Notes under the pieces: generated by a model
Databases searched by the model: none
Told to the model about the DNA's origin: nothing
Seen by the model: the letters and a program-made list of their open reading frames with translations, nothing else
From: Bog-473 sp963717455
Lineage (GTDB): Bacteria; Actinomycetota; Acidimicrobiia; Acidimicrobiales; RAAP-2
Direction: 5' to 3'
Length of the DNA stretch: 64,000 nucleotides
Assembly: GCA_963717455.1 (NCBI GenBank)
Contig: OY970336.1
Coordinates: 1,240,001 to 1,304,000 of the forward strand
Position numbers and translations under genes: made by a program
In this document: positions 34,209-42,979 of the stretch, in pieces
Position numbering within the stretch: position 1 is the stretch's first letter
How the letters are laid out: every line of letters starts with the position of its first letter

Positions 34209-35628
34209 GGTCGTTGATGGCCGGCGGCCCCCAGCTCCCCTTGAGGTAGGACTGCACGGCGGGCGGGTCCTCGAGCAGGGGCGTCGAGATCTCCCACAGG
34301 CGCTCGATACCCTCGGCGGTGTTGAACAGCGTGTGGTCGCCGACCATGGCGTCGTGGATCAAGCGCTCGTAGGCCTCGAGCACGTCGGCATCCTGCCCCG
34401 TCTCGTGCAGCGCGAACTGCAGGCTGAGCTTCTCGAGCTTCATTCCCGGTCCCGGCCTCTTCCCGTAGAACGAGAGCGACAGCCTCGATGAGTCGGCCAG
34501 GTCGAAGGTGAGGTGGTCCGGGCCCTGGCTGCCCATGCCCGAGTCGTCGGGGAACATCGACCTGGGGGGCTCACGGAACGCGATGGAGATGATCCGCTCG
34601 CCGCCACCGAGCTGCTTCCCGGTGCGCAGGAAGAAGGGCACGCCGGCCCAGCGCCAGTTGTCGATGTCGCAGCGCAGGGCGACGAACGTCTCGGTGTCGG
34701 AATCGGGCGCCACGCCGGGGATGTCGCGGTAGCCGTCGTACTGGCCGCGCACGACCTGGGTCGGATCGAGGAGGCGCATGGAGCGGAAGACCTTGTTCTT
34801 CTCCTCGTTGATGGGGCCGGCGGAGAGCTCCGTCGGAGGTTCCATGGCCATGAAGCCCAGGATCTGGAACAGGTGCGTGACCACCATGTCCTTGAACGCG
34901 CCGGTGGCCTCGTAGAACTTGACGCGGTCGTCGACGCCGAGCGTCTCGGGCACGTCGATTTGCACGTGGTCGATGTGGTCCCGGTTCCAGATCGGCTCGA
35001 AGAGGCCGTTGGCGAAGCGGAAGGCCAGGATGTTCTGCGCCGCCTCCTTCCCGAGGAAGTGATCGATGCGGAAGATCTGGCTCTCGTCGAAGTACTGGTG
35101 CAGCATGTCGTTCAGCGCCACGGCGCTGGCCAGGTCGGTTCCGAACGGTTTCTCCATGATCACCCGCGAGCGCTCGACCAACTTGGCGTCGGCCAGCATC
35201 TGGATCACGTCGCGGTCCGCCACCGGCGGGATGCTGAGATAGTGCAGCCGGCGCGGCTCGCCCCCGATTGCGTCCTCCGCCTGGTGGACGGCGTCGGCCA
35301 GGGCCTCCGGCCCGGCAGCGGTGGACACGAAGGTCAGGCGCTGCTCGAAGTTGGCCCACTGCAGCAGCGAGATCTTGCCCGTGGCGAACTGATCGCAGGC
35401 GTGGCGGGCCAGGTGGCGGAAGTCCTCGTCGCTCAGGTCGCTGGTGGAGCTGCCGACGATCCGGTACTCGGGCATCATCCCGGTCTGGGAGAGATGGAGC
35501 AGCCCCGGCAGCAGCTTGCGCGCCGCCAGGTCGCCCGTCGCCCCGAAGAGGACGATGACGTGCGGTTCCATCTGGGACGCGGACGCCGCCGAGGCCACCG
35601 TCTCGCTGCGGTCGACGACCTCGGTCAC
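34144..35628 (-). CDS. zwf: Glucose-6-phosphate 1-dehydrogenase
   Basis: 494 aa, normal length. Oxidises glucose-6-phosphate to 6-phosphogluconolactone with NADP, the entry to the pentose phosphate pathway. GATGDLA at 29-35 is the dinucleotide loop, EKPFG at 159-163, and the substrate/catalytic motif RIDHFLGKE at 187-195 includes the active-site His. GTG start overlapping the amidohydrolase stop (GTGA). It is the last gene of a five-gene operon rather than in the usual tkt-tal-zwf-opcA group. Confidence 0.94.
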   Translation of the reverse strand: MTEVVDRSETVASAASASQMEPHVIVLFGATGDLAARKLLPGLLHLSQTGMMPEYRIVGSSTSDLSDEDFRHLARHACDQFATGKISLLQWANFEQRLTFVSTAAGPEALADAVHQAEDAIGGEPRRLHYLSIPPVADRDVIQMLADAKLVERSRVIMEKPFGTDLASAVALNDMLHQYFDESQIFRIDHFLGKEAAQNILAFRFANGLFEPIWNRDHIDHVQIDVPETLGVDDRVKFYEATGAFKDMVVTHLFQILGFMAMEPPTELSAGPINEEKNKVFRSMRLLDPTQVVRGQYDGYRDIPGVAPDSDTETFVALRCDIDNWRWAGVPFFLRTGKQLGGGERIISIAFREPPRSMFPDDSGMGSQGPDHLTFDLADSSRLSLSFYGKRPGPGMKLEKLSLQFALHETGQDADVLEAYERLIHDAMVGDHTLFNTAEGIERLWEISTPLLEDPPAVQSYLKGSWGPPAINDLIAPRTWRLPFERRWRGSAST

Positions 35629-36812
35629 GATGCCGGCCTCCGCTCGTTGAGCTCGGACACGTTGGCGCCCATGATCTTGGCCACGGACTCGGGCGGGAGC
35701 TTCTGCAGCTCGGTCGCCCAGTCCGTCGGCTCGGGCAGGCCCTCGACGTGCGGCCAGTCCGAGCCGAAGATGACCCGGTCGTCACCCATGAGGTCCACGA
35801 TCTCGTCGACGTCGTCCTCCCAGAAGGGGTTGATCCACACGTGGCGGCGGAAGGTGACCACGGGGTCCTCGGAGAAGTAGCCGGGCATGCGCCGGGCCGT
35901 CGTGCGCATCTTCTTGAACAGAGGGGCGAGGAACTCCGAGCCGTTCTCGACGGAGGCGATGCGCAGGTTCGGGAACCGGTCGAAGAGCTTCTCGAGGATG
36001 AGGGTGGCCAGGAAGTCGTGGGCCGCCCGCTCGATGGCGAACATCTTGATGCTCGGCCGGGCCGGGCCGGCGCGGAACGACGCCGAGAAGCCGTCGGCGG
36101 CGTACCCGTTGGAGGACAGCCCGGCGTCGCCCGCGTGCACCACCACCGTGATGCCGGCCTCGTTGACCCGGGCCCAGAAGGGGTCGAAGGCGTCGGCGGC
36201 CGGCGAGAGCGGCCCCGTCGCTGTGGTCGGCGCCGCGGCCCGCATGACGACGGTGCGGGCACCCGCTTGCAGCGCCCACTCGAGCTCGCGGACGGCCTCG
36301 TCCACGTCGGCCAACGAGATGTAGGGGGCAGCGAAGATGCGATCGGCGTAGGCCATGCCCCAGTCCTCGGCGAGCCAGCGGTTGAACGCCCGGAACAAGA
36401 GGACGACCGCGCCGGGGTCGTGCTTGAGCGCCTCCTCGTAGAGCATGCCCAGCGTCGGGAAGAGCCAGACCTTGGCCAGACCTTGGGCGTCCATCGTGGC
36501 GAGGCGCGCCTCGCGGTCGCGGTACTCGGGGCGGATCGGCTCGGGCGACCCCATGAGCTCGTGCATCGGCCGGCCCTCGGGGTTGCCCCGGAAGTAGTCG
36601 ACCAGAGCGCCAGCCGGGGCGATCGGATTGAAGGTCGGGTTGGTGACGGCCCGGCTGATCGTGCCGCCCAAGGCGTGGTACCTCCGCCCGCCGACGTCGA
36701 CCCATTGGATCACCCGGGGCCCCAGCGCAGGGTCGAGGTGGCGGGTGAACGCATCGAGCGCCTCGTAGTAGTGGTTGTCGGCGTCGAAGACAGGGGAGTC
36801 GACAGGGGGCAT
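35625..36812 (-). CDS. Amidohydrolase-family protein (amidohydrolase 2, TIM-barrel)
   Basis: 395 aa. VFDADNHYYEALDAFTRHL is the first metal-site strand in the variant DADNH form. VVVHAGDAG gives the histidine strand, NPFWEDDVDEIVDL the end loop, and VIFGSDWPHVEG carries the catalytic Asp (GSDWPH). This family includes decarboxylases and hydrolases such as ACMSD relatives. The ATG at 36812 has GGAAGG upstream; an earlier start at 36845 adds 11 residues. It is coupled to zwf. Confidence 0.85.
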   Translation of the reverse strand: MPPVDSPVFDADNHYYEALDAFTRHLDPALGPRVIQWVDVGGRRYHALGGTISRAVTNPTFNPIAPAGALVDYFRGNPEGRPMHELMGSPEPIRPEYRDREARLATMDAQGLAKVWLFPTLGMLYEEALKHDPGAVVLLFRAFNRWLAEDWGMAYADRIFAAPYISLADVDEAVRELEWALQAGARTVVMRAAAPTTATGPLSPAADAFDPFWARVNEAGITVVVHAGDAGLSSNGYAADGFSASFRAGPARPSIKMFAIERAAHDFLATLILEKLFDRFPNLRIASVENGSEFLAPLFKKMRTTARRMPGYFSEDPVVTFRRHVWINPFWEDDVDEIVDLMGDDRVIFGSDWPHVEGLPEPTDWATELQKLPPESVAKIMGANVSELNERRPAS

Positions 36813-36851
36813 GGTCAGCCTTCCGAGGGCGGGCGCAACACCCAAACTGTA

Positions 36852-37628
36852 TTAGCTGGCGGTGGGTGGTCCCGCGGCCGAGTGCGCGACCCCCTCCGGG
36901 TCCACCGCCCAGTCGGGCGCCTCCCCCCAGCGCTCGCCGTAGACCAGCTCGGGGAGCGGGCGCCGGCGCACCGGGCCGTGGCGCCCTTGGGGGCGGCCGA
37001 TGGTGATGGTCGCCATCAGATCGACCTCTTCGGGGATGTGCAACAGGGCCCGCAGCTCGGCGTCCGCGGCGAACTGCCAGCCCGTCATGACGCCGCCGTA
37101 GCCCAGGGCGCGGGCGGCGAGGAGCACGTTCTGGCAGGCGGGGTACACCGATGCGCCGTCCGTGTAATTGGTGTGGCGGTAGTGCACGAAGCAGGCCAGG
37201 ATCAGCACGGGCACGGACTCGAAGGTGTCGACGTATCGCTGCATGGTGCGGGCCATGCGGGACTTCGGGGAGTCGGCGTCGGCGCCCGACCCCTTGTCGT
37301 AACCGTCAGCCTCCCGCTTGGCGGCCCAGAACGTGCGGGCCCCTTCGTCGAGCAGCCGCTTGGCCTCGCGGGCCACCGGCCCGTCGGTGAGGACGATGAA
37401 GCGGAACGGCTGGCGGTTGGACCCGCTCGGGGCCCGGGTGGCGGCAAAGAGGATGTCGCGCAGCACTTCGTCGGGGACGGGCTCATCGGTGTAGCGCCGG
37501 ATGGCGCGCGTCGTGAGCAGCCCGTCGTAGAGCGAGATCGTCTCCTCGTCCCCGCCGGGGATCACCGAGGGGACCCGCTGACCGGGTGAACCGGTGGGCG
37601 AGCCTCCCGTGCCCGCAGTCGCTGCCAT
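36852..37628 (-). CDS. Nitroreductase-family FMN oxidoreductase
   Basis: 258 aa. Nitroreductase fold: LLTTRAIRRYTDEPVPDEVLRDILFAATRAPSGSNRQPFRFIVL at the start (TTRAIRRY for FMN phosphate), GYGGVMTGWQF and LMATITIGRP later. It reduces nitro, quinone or enone groups with NAD(P)H, or dehydrogenates a cyclic substrate. The ATG at 37628 follows the DUF1330 stop by 10 bp. Confidence 0.88.
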   Translation of the reverse strand: MAATAGTGGSPTGSPGQRVPSVIPGGDEETISLYDGLLTTRAIRRYTDEPVPDEVLRDILFAATRAPSGSNRQPFRFIVLTDGPVAREAKRLLDEGARTFWAAKREADGYDKGSGADADSPKSRMARTMQRYVDTFESVPVLILACFVHYRHTNYTDGASVYPACQNVLLAARALGYGGVMTGWQFAADAELRALLHIPEEVDLMATITIGRPQGRHGPVRRRPLPELVYGERWGEAPDWAVDPEGVAHSAAGPPTAS

Positions 37629-37638
37629 GGCGGCGACC

Positions 37639-37938
37639 CTACCCGGCCTCCTCGATGCCGTCGACGACGTAGAGCGTTGCCCGGGCTGCCCCGTCGCGAA
37701 GTTTCTTGATCGCCGTGTACTCCGTGCTGTGGTACCAGTCGAGTGCGGCCTGGCGCGTCGGGAAGGCGAGCACCACGGTGCGACTCGCCGGCATCTCGCC
37801 TTCGAGCGCCGTGGCGTCGCCGCCGCGCACCAGATACCGGCCACCGGCCGCCAGGATGCTCGGTGCCACCTGCTCCTTGTACTCCTCATACTGGGTGGGG
37901 TCGAGGATGTCCGCCTGGTAGATCACAAACGCCGTCAC
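37639..37938 (-). CDS. DUF1330-family protein
   Basis: 99 aa. The DUF1330 pattern is clear: FVIYQADILDPTQYEEYKEQVAPSILAAGGRYLVRGG, VVLAFPTRQAALDWYHSTEY. A small ferredoxin-like dimeric alpha/beta barrel. The GTG start has AAGGAGG upstream. Function in the operon is unknown. Confidence 0.9.
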   Translation of the reverse strand: MTAFVIYQADILDPTQYEEYKEQVAPSILAAGGRYLVRGGDATALEGEMPASRTVVLAFPTRQAALDWYHSTEYTAIKKLRDGAARATLYVVDGIEEAG

Positions 37939-37957
37939 GGGGGTCCTCCTTCCGAAC

Positions 37958-38872
37958 CTACCGTTGCCCGATCACCGACTCGCCGAAGCGGTGGAGCGAC
38001 TCGACGGCGTGGGCCAGCGAATCGCCCGGTACCCCGACGCCCGCCCACGTGATCCCCAGCTGCGCCAGCTCCTCCACCGCCGTCAGTTGGGCGTCTGCGT
38101 TGAACGTGTCGCTTCCCGGGTCTCCCCCGGCCCCGGAGCCGAACGACACGTCGATCTCGGACCGGTCCCGCCCGGCCTCGTCGACGAATTGCCACAGCTC
38201 GTCGACCATCGGGCGAAGGTCGTCCAGGGTCTCGAGGGGCCGGGTCTTGGCCGTCTGGGCCAGGACCCGGGGGGCGGGGAACGGATTCCAGCCGTTGCCG
38301 TAGCGGGCAACCCGGCGCCGGGACAACCGGCTGTTCCCCCCCACCCAGATCGGAGGGAACGGATCGGGCTTGGGGTTCGCGCTCTGGCCCTTGGCGGTGA
38401 ACGTCCGTCCCTCGCGGGCGTAGTCATCCTGGCTCCAGATGCCGAGGATCACCTCGATGGCTTCGTCGAAGAGCGCATTGCGCTCATCGAAGTCGACGCC
38501 CAACGCGCTGTACTCGCCGCGCAGGTACCCGGTGGCGACGGACAGTGTGAAGCGGCCACCGGAGAGCGCGTCGAGGGTGGCGGCCGCCTTCGCAACCAGG
38601 AACGGATTGCGGTAGGGCAGCACCAGGATGTTGGGGATCAGGCGGAGCCGGTCGGTCACGGCGGCGCAGAAGGAGAGGGCGGTGAACGGATCGAGGGCAT
38701 CATGCCCGCCGGCCTGCAGCCACCTCTCGGTGGGGGCCGGGTGGTCGGTGAACCCGATGCCCGAAAACCCGGCGGCCTCGGCTTCCACGCAGAACTCCGT
38801 CAGGCCCGCCTTGGTGAGGAGCTCGGGGTTGTACGGATGGGAGATCAGCGGGTACGTCACCCAGAAGTTCAT
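37958..38872 (-). CDS. F420-dependent LLM-class oxidoreductase
   Basis: 304 aa. Luciferase-like monooxygenase (bacterial LLM) fold with N-terminal NFWVTYPLISHPYNPELLTKAG, GIGFTDHPAPTERW, and the LSGGRFTLSVATGYLRGEYSALGVDFDER region typical of the F420-linked TIGR03619 group. It would reduce or oxygenate a substrate with F420H2. It is the first gene of the minus-strand operon (LLM, DUF1330, nitroreductase, amidohydrolase, zwf), with gaps of 19, 10, 39 and -4 bp. Confidence 0.9.
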   Translation of the reverse strand: MNFWVTYPLISHPYNPELLTKAGLTEFCVEAEAAGFSGIGFTDHPAPTERWLQAGGHDALDPFTALSFCAAVTDRLRLIPNILVLPYRNPFLVAKAAATLDALSGGRFTLSVATGYLRGEYSALGVDFDERNALFDEAIEVILGIWSQDDYAREGRTFTAKGQSANPKPDPFPPIWVGGNSRLSRRRVARYGNGWNPFPAPRVLAQTAKTRPLETLDDLRPMVDELWQFVDEAGRDRSEIDVSFGSGAGGDPGSDTFNADAQLTAVEELAQLGITWAGVGVPGDSLAHAVESLHRFGESVIGQR

Positions 38873-39058
38873 GGCGTCAGACCTTAACGTTCGGTGGTCG
38901 ATCTCCCCGGGGGAGAAGCGACATTTCTCCGGTCACCGCCCGCGCCATCGTTGACGCTCGGCGCACCACTTCCTAGGGTGAGCGCCGCTGCGAGCACGTG
39001 AGGGCTCGAGCGGGTGCCACGGCGAGGAGCCGGATGGCCGGACGAAGGGGACACGGTC
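38873..39058. other. Divergent intergenic region
   Basis: 186 bp between the LLM operon (minus) and the hydrolase gene (plus); both promoters should be here. I see no strong motif. Confidence 0.4.
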
Positions 39059-39772
39059 ATGGCGACATTTGTGCTCGTGCACGGTGGCGGGCATGGTGGG
39101 TGGTGCTGGCAGCGCCTGACGCCGTTTCTCCGCGGCGCCGGCCACGAGGTCCACACGCCGACGCTGACCGGTCTCGGCGAGCGGGCGCATCTCCTCGGCC
39201 CCGATGTCGACCTGGACATGCACATCGACGACGTGGTCGCGGTCCTCAAGTACGAGGACCTGCGCAATGTGATCCTCGTAGGCCACAGCTACGGGGGGAT
39301 GGTCATCACCGGTGTCGCCGACCGCGCGCCCTCCCGGGTCGGGCACCTGGTCTACCTCGATGCGGCAACCCCCAGAGACGGCCAGTCACTCGCGGACGTG
39401 TCGCCGGACCTGATGGAAATGGCCCGGAACATGGGCAAGGTGGTCGATGGCGTCGAGCTCATCCTGAACTACATGCCGGAGGCCGGTCGTTTCTATGGCG
39501 TGACAGACCAGGAGGCGCTCGAGTGGATGCAGGGACGGCTGACCCCGCAACCCTGGAGGACCTTCGAGCAGAGCCTGCGCCTGATTGACGAAGAGGCGGT
39601 GCGTCGCATCCCGAGGACCGACATCGTCTGCAAGAACCCGATGACCGCTGCGGGTGTCAGCGTGGAGGAGCGGACGCGCGGCGCGGACCGGGTGTTCGAG
39701 ATCGAGACCGGTCACGACCTGATGATCACCGAGCCCGAGAAGGTCTCCGAGTTCCTGCTGCAGCTCACCTGA
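39059..39772 (+). CDS. Alpha/beta-fold hydrolase
   Basis: 237 aa. Oxyanion loop HGGGHGG at residues 9-15, nucleophile elbow VGHSYGG near 81-87, and catalytic His in ETGHDLMITEP. Resembles salicylate-esterase/hydroxynitrile-lyase-like hydrolases that begin FVLVHGGGHGGWCW. The ATG at 39059 with AAGGGGA upstream is preferred to an earlier in-frame start. Confidence 0.88.
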   Translation: MATFVLVHGGGHGGWCWQRLTPFLRGAGHEVHTPTLTGLGERAHLLGPDVDLDMHIDDVVAVLKYEDLRNVILVGHSYGGMVITGVADRAPSRVGHLVYLDAATPRDGQSLADVSPDLMEMARNMGKVVDGVELILNYMPEAGRFYGVTDQEALEWMQGRLTPQPWRTFEQSLRLIDEEAVRRIPRTDIVCKNPMTAAGVSVEERTRGADRVFEIETGHDLMITEPEKVSEFLLQLT

Positions 39773-39789
39773 GCCGCTGCGCCGCACCC

Positions 39790-40404
39790 TCAGGTCGGAT
39801 GCCGCGGACGCCACAGATCGGTGATCCGAACCCCGATCTCCGACAGCAGCGAGCGGAAGAGGGGGAGCGACAATCCGAGGACGTTGGACGGAGAGCCGTC
39901 GATGCCGTCGACGAACGGTCCTCCATGACCCTCGATGCTGAATGCACCGGCCAGCTCGAGCACCTGTTCCCGCGCCGAGTAGGCCCGCAGCTCCTCGTCG
40001 GTCGGGCTGCCGAACCGGATCAGCGTGCTCGCGACGTCGCCCACGCGTCGTCCCGATCGCGTGTCGATCAGGCAGTGGCCGGTGTGGAGTCGGCCCTGCC
40101 GGTTCGAGAGGCGCCGCCATGTGGCGACGATCTCGGATGCGGACGCCGCTTTGCCGAGCGCATGCCCATCGAGTTCCAGCAGCGAGTCGCACCCCAGGAC
40201 CAGCGCGTGCTCGCAGAGGGGCGCGACCGCTGACGCCTTGCGCTCAGCGAGTACCGTGACCGCTGTGACCGTCGGCAGGTCTCCGACGTCCTCGTCCACC
40301 CCGCTCACCACGACCTCGGGGTCGAAGCCGGCATCGCGGAGGACCCGGAGCCTCGCCTTGGAGCCGGAGGCGAGAACCAGGCGTGGGGCCTCTGGTGTGG
40401 CCAT
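39790..40404 (-). CDS. maf: Maf-family nucleoside triphosphate pyrophosphatase
   Basis: 204 aa. Maf proteins hydrolyse non-canonical or methylated NTPs to the monophosphate. The fold motifs are LVLASGSKARLRVLRDAG (N-terminal SxSxxR), LAERKA, VLGCDSLLELDGHALGK and GAFSIEGHGGPFVDGIDGSPSNVLGL. It is convergent with the upstream hydrolase gene and follows the truncated cation-efflux gene by 30 bp on the same strand. Confidence 0.92.
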   Translation of the reverse strand: MATPEAPRLVLASGSKARLRVLRDAGFDPEVVVSGVDEDVGDLPTVTAVTVLAERKASAVAPLCEHALVLGCDSLLELDGHALGKAASASEIVATWRRLSNRQGRLHTGHCLIDTRSGRRVGDVASTLIRFGSPTDEELRAYSAREQVLELAGAFSIEGHGGPFVDGIDGSPSNVLGLSLPLFRSLLSEIGVRITDLWRPRHPT

Positions 40405-40434
40405 GGGCGCAAGTATGCCCAGCGCCAGACGGGA

Positions 40435-41097
40435 TCAGTGCGTGCTCCGATGGTGGGCCGTCGACGCGTGGGCGTCGAATCCGGCGGCGGCCGGGTCGAC
40501 GTGGATGATCGCGTCGGAAAGTTTCGAGACGTGGTGGAGCAACTGGTGCTGGGCGATCTCGGCGATCTCGTGCGCCCCGGTGACGGGCAACGAGCCATCG
40601 ACGCTGAGGCGCACCTGCGTGAGGAGCCGGTGTCCCATCCAGCGGGCCCGCACCTCGGTCACGGCCACGACGCCATCGACCGCGGCGACCGTCCGTTCGA
40701 TGCGGTCGACGATGGCCGGATCGACGGCGTCGAGCAGGCGTTGCCCGACACTCAGCGCGGCCTGATAGCCGACGACGAGGATGGCGGCCGTGATGACGAG
40801 GCCGACCGCCGCGTCGGCCCACTGTGCCCCCAGGGCGACGGCGATGGCGCCGATGAGCACGAACAGCGAGGTGAGGCCGTCGGTCCGGGCATGGATGCCG
40901 TCGGCTTCCAGCGCGGCCGACCCGATGCGGCGGCCGACCCGTATGCGGTACCGGGCGACGACCTCGTTGCCCACGGCGCCGATGACGGCGGCGACCATCA
41001 CGATGCCGAGGTGCGTGACCTTGTGGGGATGGATCAGGCGGTCGATGGCTTCGTAGCCGGCGAAGGCGGCCGAACCGAGGATGAGGGCGAGGACCAC
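40435..41097 (-). pseudogene. Cation diffusion facilitator, 5'-truncated
   Basis: 220 aa. The body matches CDF zinc/cation exporters from TM3 onward: ALILGSAAFAGYEAIDRLI, EADGIHARTDGLTSLFVLIGAIAV (the HxxxD metal site of TM5), and the cytoplasmic domain RIERTVAAVDGVVAVTEVRARWMGHRLLTQVRLSVDG. A full protein is about 300 aa and has TM1-TM2 with another HxxxD before this. Those are absent, and the sequence upstream (41098-41197) is not CDF. Probably non-functional or a fragment after a rearrangement. Confidence 0.75.
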
Positions 41098-41197
41098 CTC
41101 CGTCGCGAGTGGACGACTGACCGGATCATCGACCCGGAGCGACCGAACTGGGCCGAGATGCCCGTCTGGTCGCCTTCAGATCAGTTCTTCAGCGGGG
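41098..41197. other. Junction sequence at the truncated CDF gene
   Basis: About 100 bp between the CDF fragment and the next gene. In the plus frame it reads a short protein-like stretch (EWTTDRIIDPERPNWAEMPVW), possibly another remnant. This would be a scar of the event that removed the CDF 5' end. Confidence 0.3.
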
Positions 41198-41467
41198 TCA
41201 CCCCAGGTATTCGAAGATCGGACCCACGGCGTCGTCGACCTTCAGGACGGGGGTGATGGTGAACGTCATGAACTCCGAGTACGCCAGGGTGTCCGCATAG
41301 TTGATGTCGTCTGACTCCGTGATCGTGTAGCCACCCGTTCCGTCGGCACGCACGTAGTGGGCGATCTCACCTTCGGCAGCGCCACGCTGCCCGAAGATGT
41401 CCATCAGGCGCTTGACTTCTGCTTTGGACTGATGAGGCTTCAACCGGTACTCCGTGACGAAGATCAT
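41198..41467 (-). CDS. Small alpha/beta-barrel-like protein (DUF3303-like)
   Basis: 89 aa. Opens MIFVTEYRLKPHQSKAEVKRLM and has GEIAHYVRADGTGGYTITE, similar to small dimeric alpha/beta proteins grouped as DUF3303-like. The ATG has AAAGGGA upstream. No function assignable. Confidence 0.6.
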   Translation of the reverse strand: MIFVTEYRLKPHQSKAEVKRLMDIFGQRGAAEGEIAHYVRADGTGGYTITESDDINYADTLAYSEFMTFTITPVLKVDDAVGPIFEYLG

Positions 41468-41695
41468 TGAGGTCCCTTTCTCGTAATGGTCGGCGATCGC
41501 CTCGTGAGATCGAGCCGATCGTCAAGGACGCTACCCCCATTGCAGCACCGGTGCGCTGGAAACCTCACGGCCGGGCTCGATTCGAGACTTTTGGGCACTG
41601 AGCCGATGGGCCCACGCGGCGACGGTGGCGTTCCTTTAGGTGCCGCGCCATGCTCGAAGCGCCCGCCCAGCCGACCGCACCCGCGGCCGGACCCT

Positions 41696-42391
41696 TCAGC
41701 CCAAGATGTTCACGGCGCGCGAGACGACCACGGCCACGGTCACCAACGATGCGAGGGACTGCAGCAACATCAACAACTTGGCCCACGCCGTGAGGGGCAT
41801 CGTGTCGGTCGGGCTGAACGCGGTCGCGTTGGTGAACGACGTGTAGAGATAGTCGAGGAAGTCCGGTGTCCACCCCGGTGCTGAACCCGGGGTGGACATC
41901 TGGGGGAAGAGGAAGTCCGGTTGGCGGTGCTCTGGCTGCTGCCGGGTCGCCGGACCGCCCCGGTCAAGTTCCCAGTACCACAGTCCGAACACGATCACGT
42001 TGGTCAGCCAGATGGGAACGGACGCGTAGACCAGGGATCGCCCTCCGGCGTGACCCCCGCTCTGGTAGAGCAGCGCGTGGATGAGATCGATGAGTGACAC
42101 CACGTTGGCCACGGTGATCAGCGCGATCAACGCGATGCCGACGATCCGCAGGCGCGACTCCTCCCTGGAGATGCGCCCGGGGTTGGCGATGAGGAGGACC
42201 AGCAGCAGACCCCCCTCCAGGGAGGGAATGAGCGCGCGGTTGCCGAGGTACCGAATGAGGTCGTCGGGGAGGATCACCTGGAGAGACATGGCTGCGAGCG
42301 TCGCGAGAAGCGCGGGCCATCGGGGCTCCGTGTGCGATCGGATGCCCCACGCGACCTCGTCGTCCCGTTGGCGCGTCGGCAGGTCCCCCAT
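41696..42391 (-). CDS. Predicted integral membrane protein
   Basis: 231 aa. Hydrophobic segments lie at about 22-40, 55-70, 80-105 and 120-145, and a last one near 205-228. The C-terminal region DYLYTSFTNATAFSPTDTMPLTAWAKLLMLLQSLASLVTV resembles the pore/filter stretch of a two-TM potassium-channel-like domain, with a degenerate filter (FTNATAFSP instead of TVGYGD). This is a conserved actinobacterial membrane protein type of unknown role. The ATG at 42391 is chosen over a longer frame because the added residues are Arg-rich and unlike a membrane start. Confidence 0.6.
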   Translation of the reverse strand: MGDLPTRQRDDEVAWGIRSHTEPRWPALLATLAAMSLQVILPDDLIRYLGNRALIPSLEGGLLLVLLIANPGRISREESRLRIVGIALIALITVANVVSLIDLIHALLYQSGGHAGGRSLVYASVPIWLTNVIVFGLWYWELDRGGPATRQQPEHRQPDFLFPQMSTPGSAPGWTPDFLDYLYTSFTNATAFSPTDTMPLTAWAKLLMLLQSLASLVTVAVVVSRAVNILG

Positions 42392-42601
42392 GAGGCCAAC
42401 GTACCCAGGCCGCGGCGTCGATCGGGGGATGTCGGATCGGCACTGCTCTGACGAGAGTGCCACGCAGCGCACCTTGCGGACCTCTTCCGCTGACTGTCGC
42501 GGCCGATGCAACGGTGCGCGCACGCTCGGCCCGCCGATCGCAGGTCGTCAGAGTTGTGGCACAGGTGGGAGGATGGCGACTCGCCGTCGAAAGGGCCAGC
42601 A

Positions 42602-42865
42602 GTGCCGCACGAACCCGATCTCTTCGACCGGATTGGCAGGCTCCTCGAGAGGCGGGAGGGGTGGCACTTCGGCCCCTCGACGACCCCGGGGCTGCAGCCG
42701 TCCTGGTGCCTCGACCCCGGAGGCGAGGTCACCCTCGCCGTCAGCGTGATTGACGGGGCGGTGTGCGTGTACGTGCCCACTGGCGACCATGAGATCTGGC
42801 TCAGCGGCCTGGACGAGCTCGCTGCGTGGATCGACCGCAACGAGGCTGAGTTCCTCCTGTCCTGA
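42602..42865 (+). CDS. Hypothetical 87-aa protein
   Basis: 87 aa soluble protein: HEPDLFDRIGRLLERREGWHFGP, then a beta-rich section ending WIDRNEAEFLLS. The GTG start follows AAAGGG at suitable spacing. No family recognised. Its 3' end is followed after 12 bp by the 31-bp tandem repeats. Confidence 0.55.
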   Translation: MPHEPDLFDRIGRLLERREGWHFGPSTTPGLQPSWCLDPGGEVTLAVSVIDGAVCVYVPTGDHEIWLSGLDELAAWIDRNEAEFLLS

Positions 42866-42877
42866 GTCGTGACAGCA

Positions 42878-42969
42878 CCCCTGTGCAAGGGCGCCGGATC
42901 ACACGGCGCCCCTGTGCAAGGGCGCCGGATCACACGGCGCCCCTGTGCAAGGGCGCCGGATCACACGGC
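42878..42969. repeat. Three tandem 31-bp repeats with hairpin potential
   Basis: Copies begin at 42878, 42909 and 42940 and are identical over nearly the whole unit. Joined copies create GGCGCCC, 8 bases, GGGCGCC, a 7-bp perfect inverted repeat, at the second and third copies. The unit length is not a multiple of three, so it is not a coding repeat. It lies between the 87-aa gene and the following hydrolase start (42980). Confidence 0.85.
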
Positions 42970-42979
42970 ACAATGGGTC

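Noticed and set aside
42878..42969. CRISPR array
   Set aside because: Three identical 31-bp units are directly tandem with no unique spacers, and no cas gene is near. They are simple tandem repeats.
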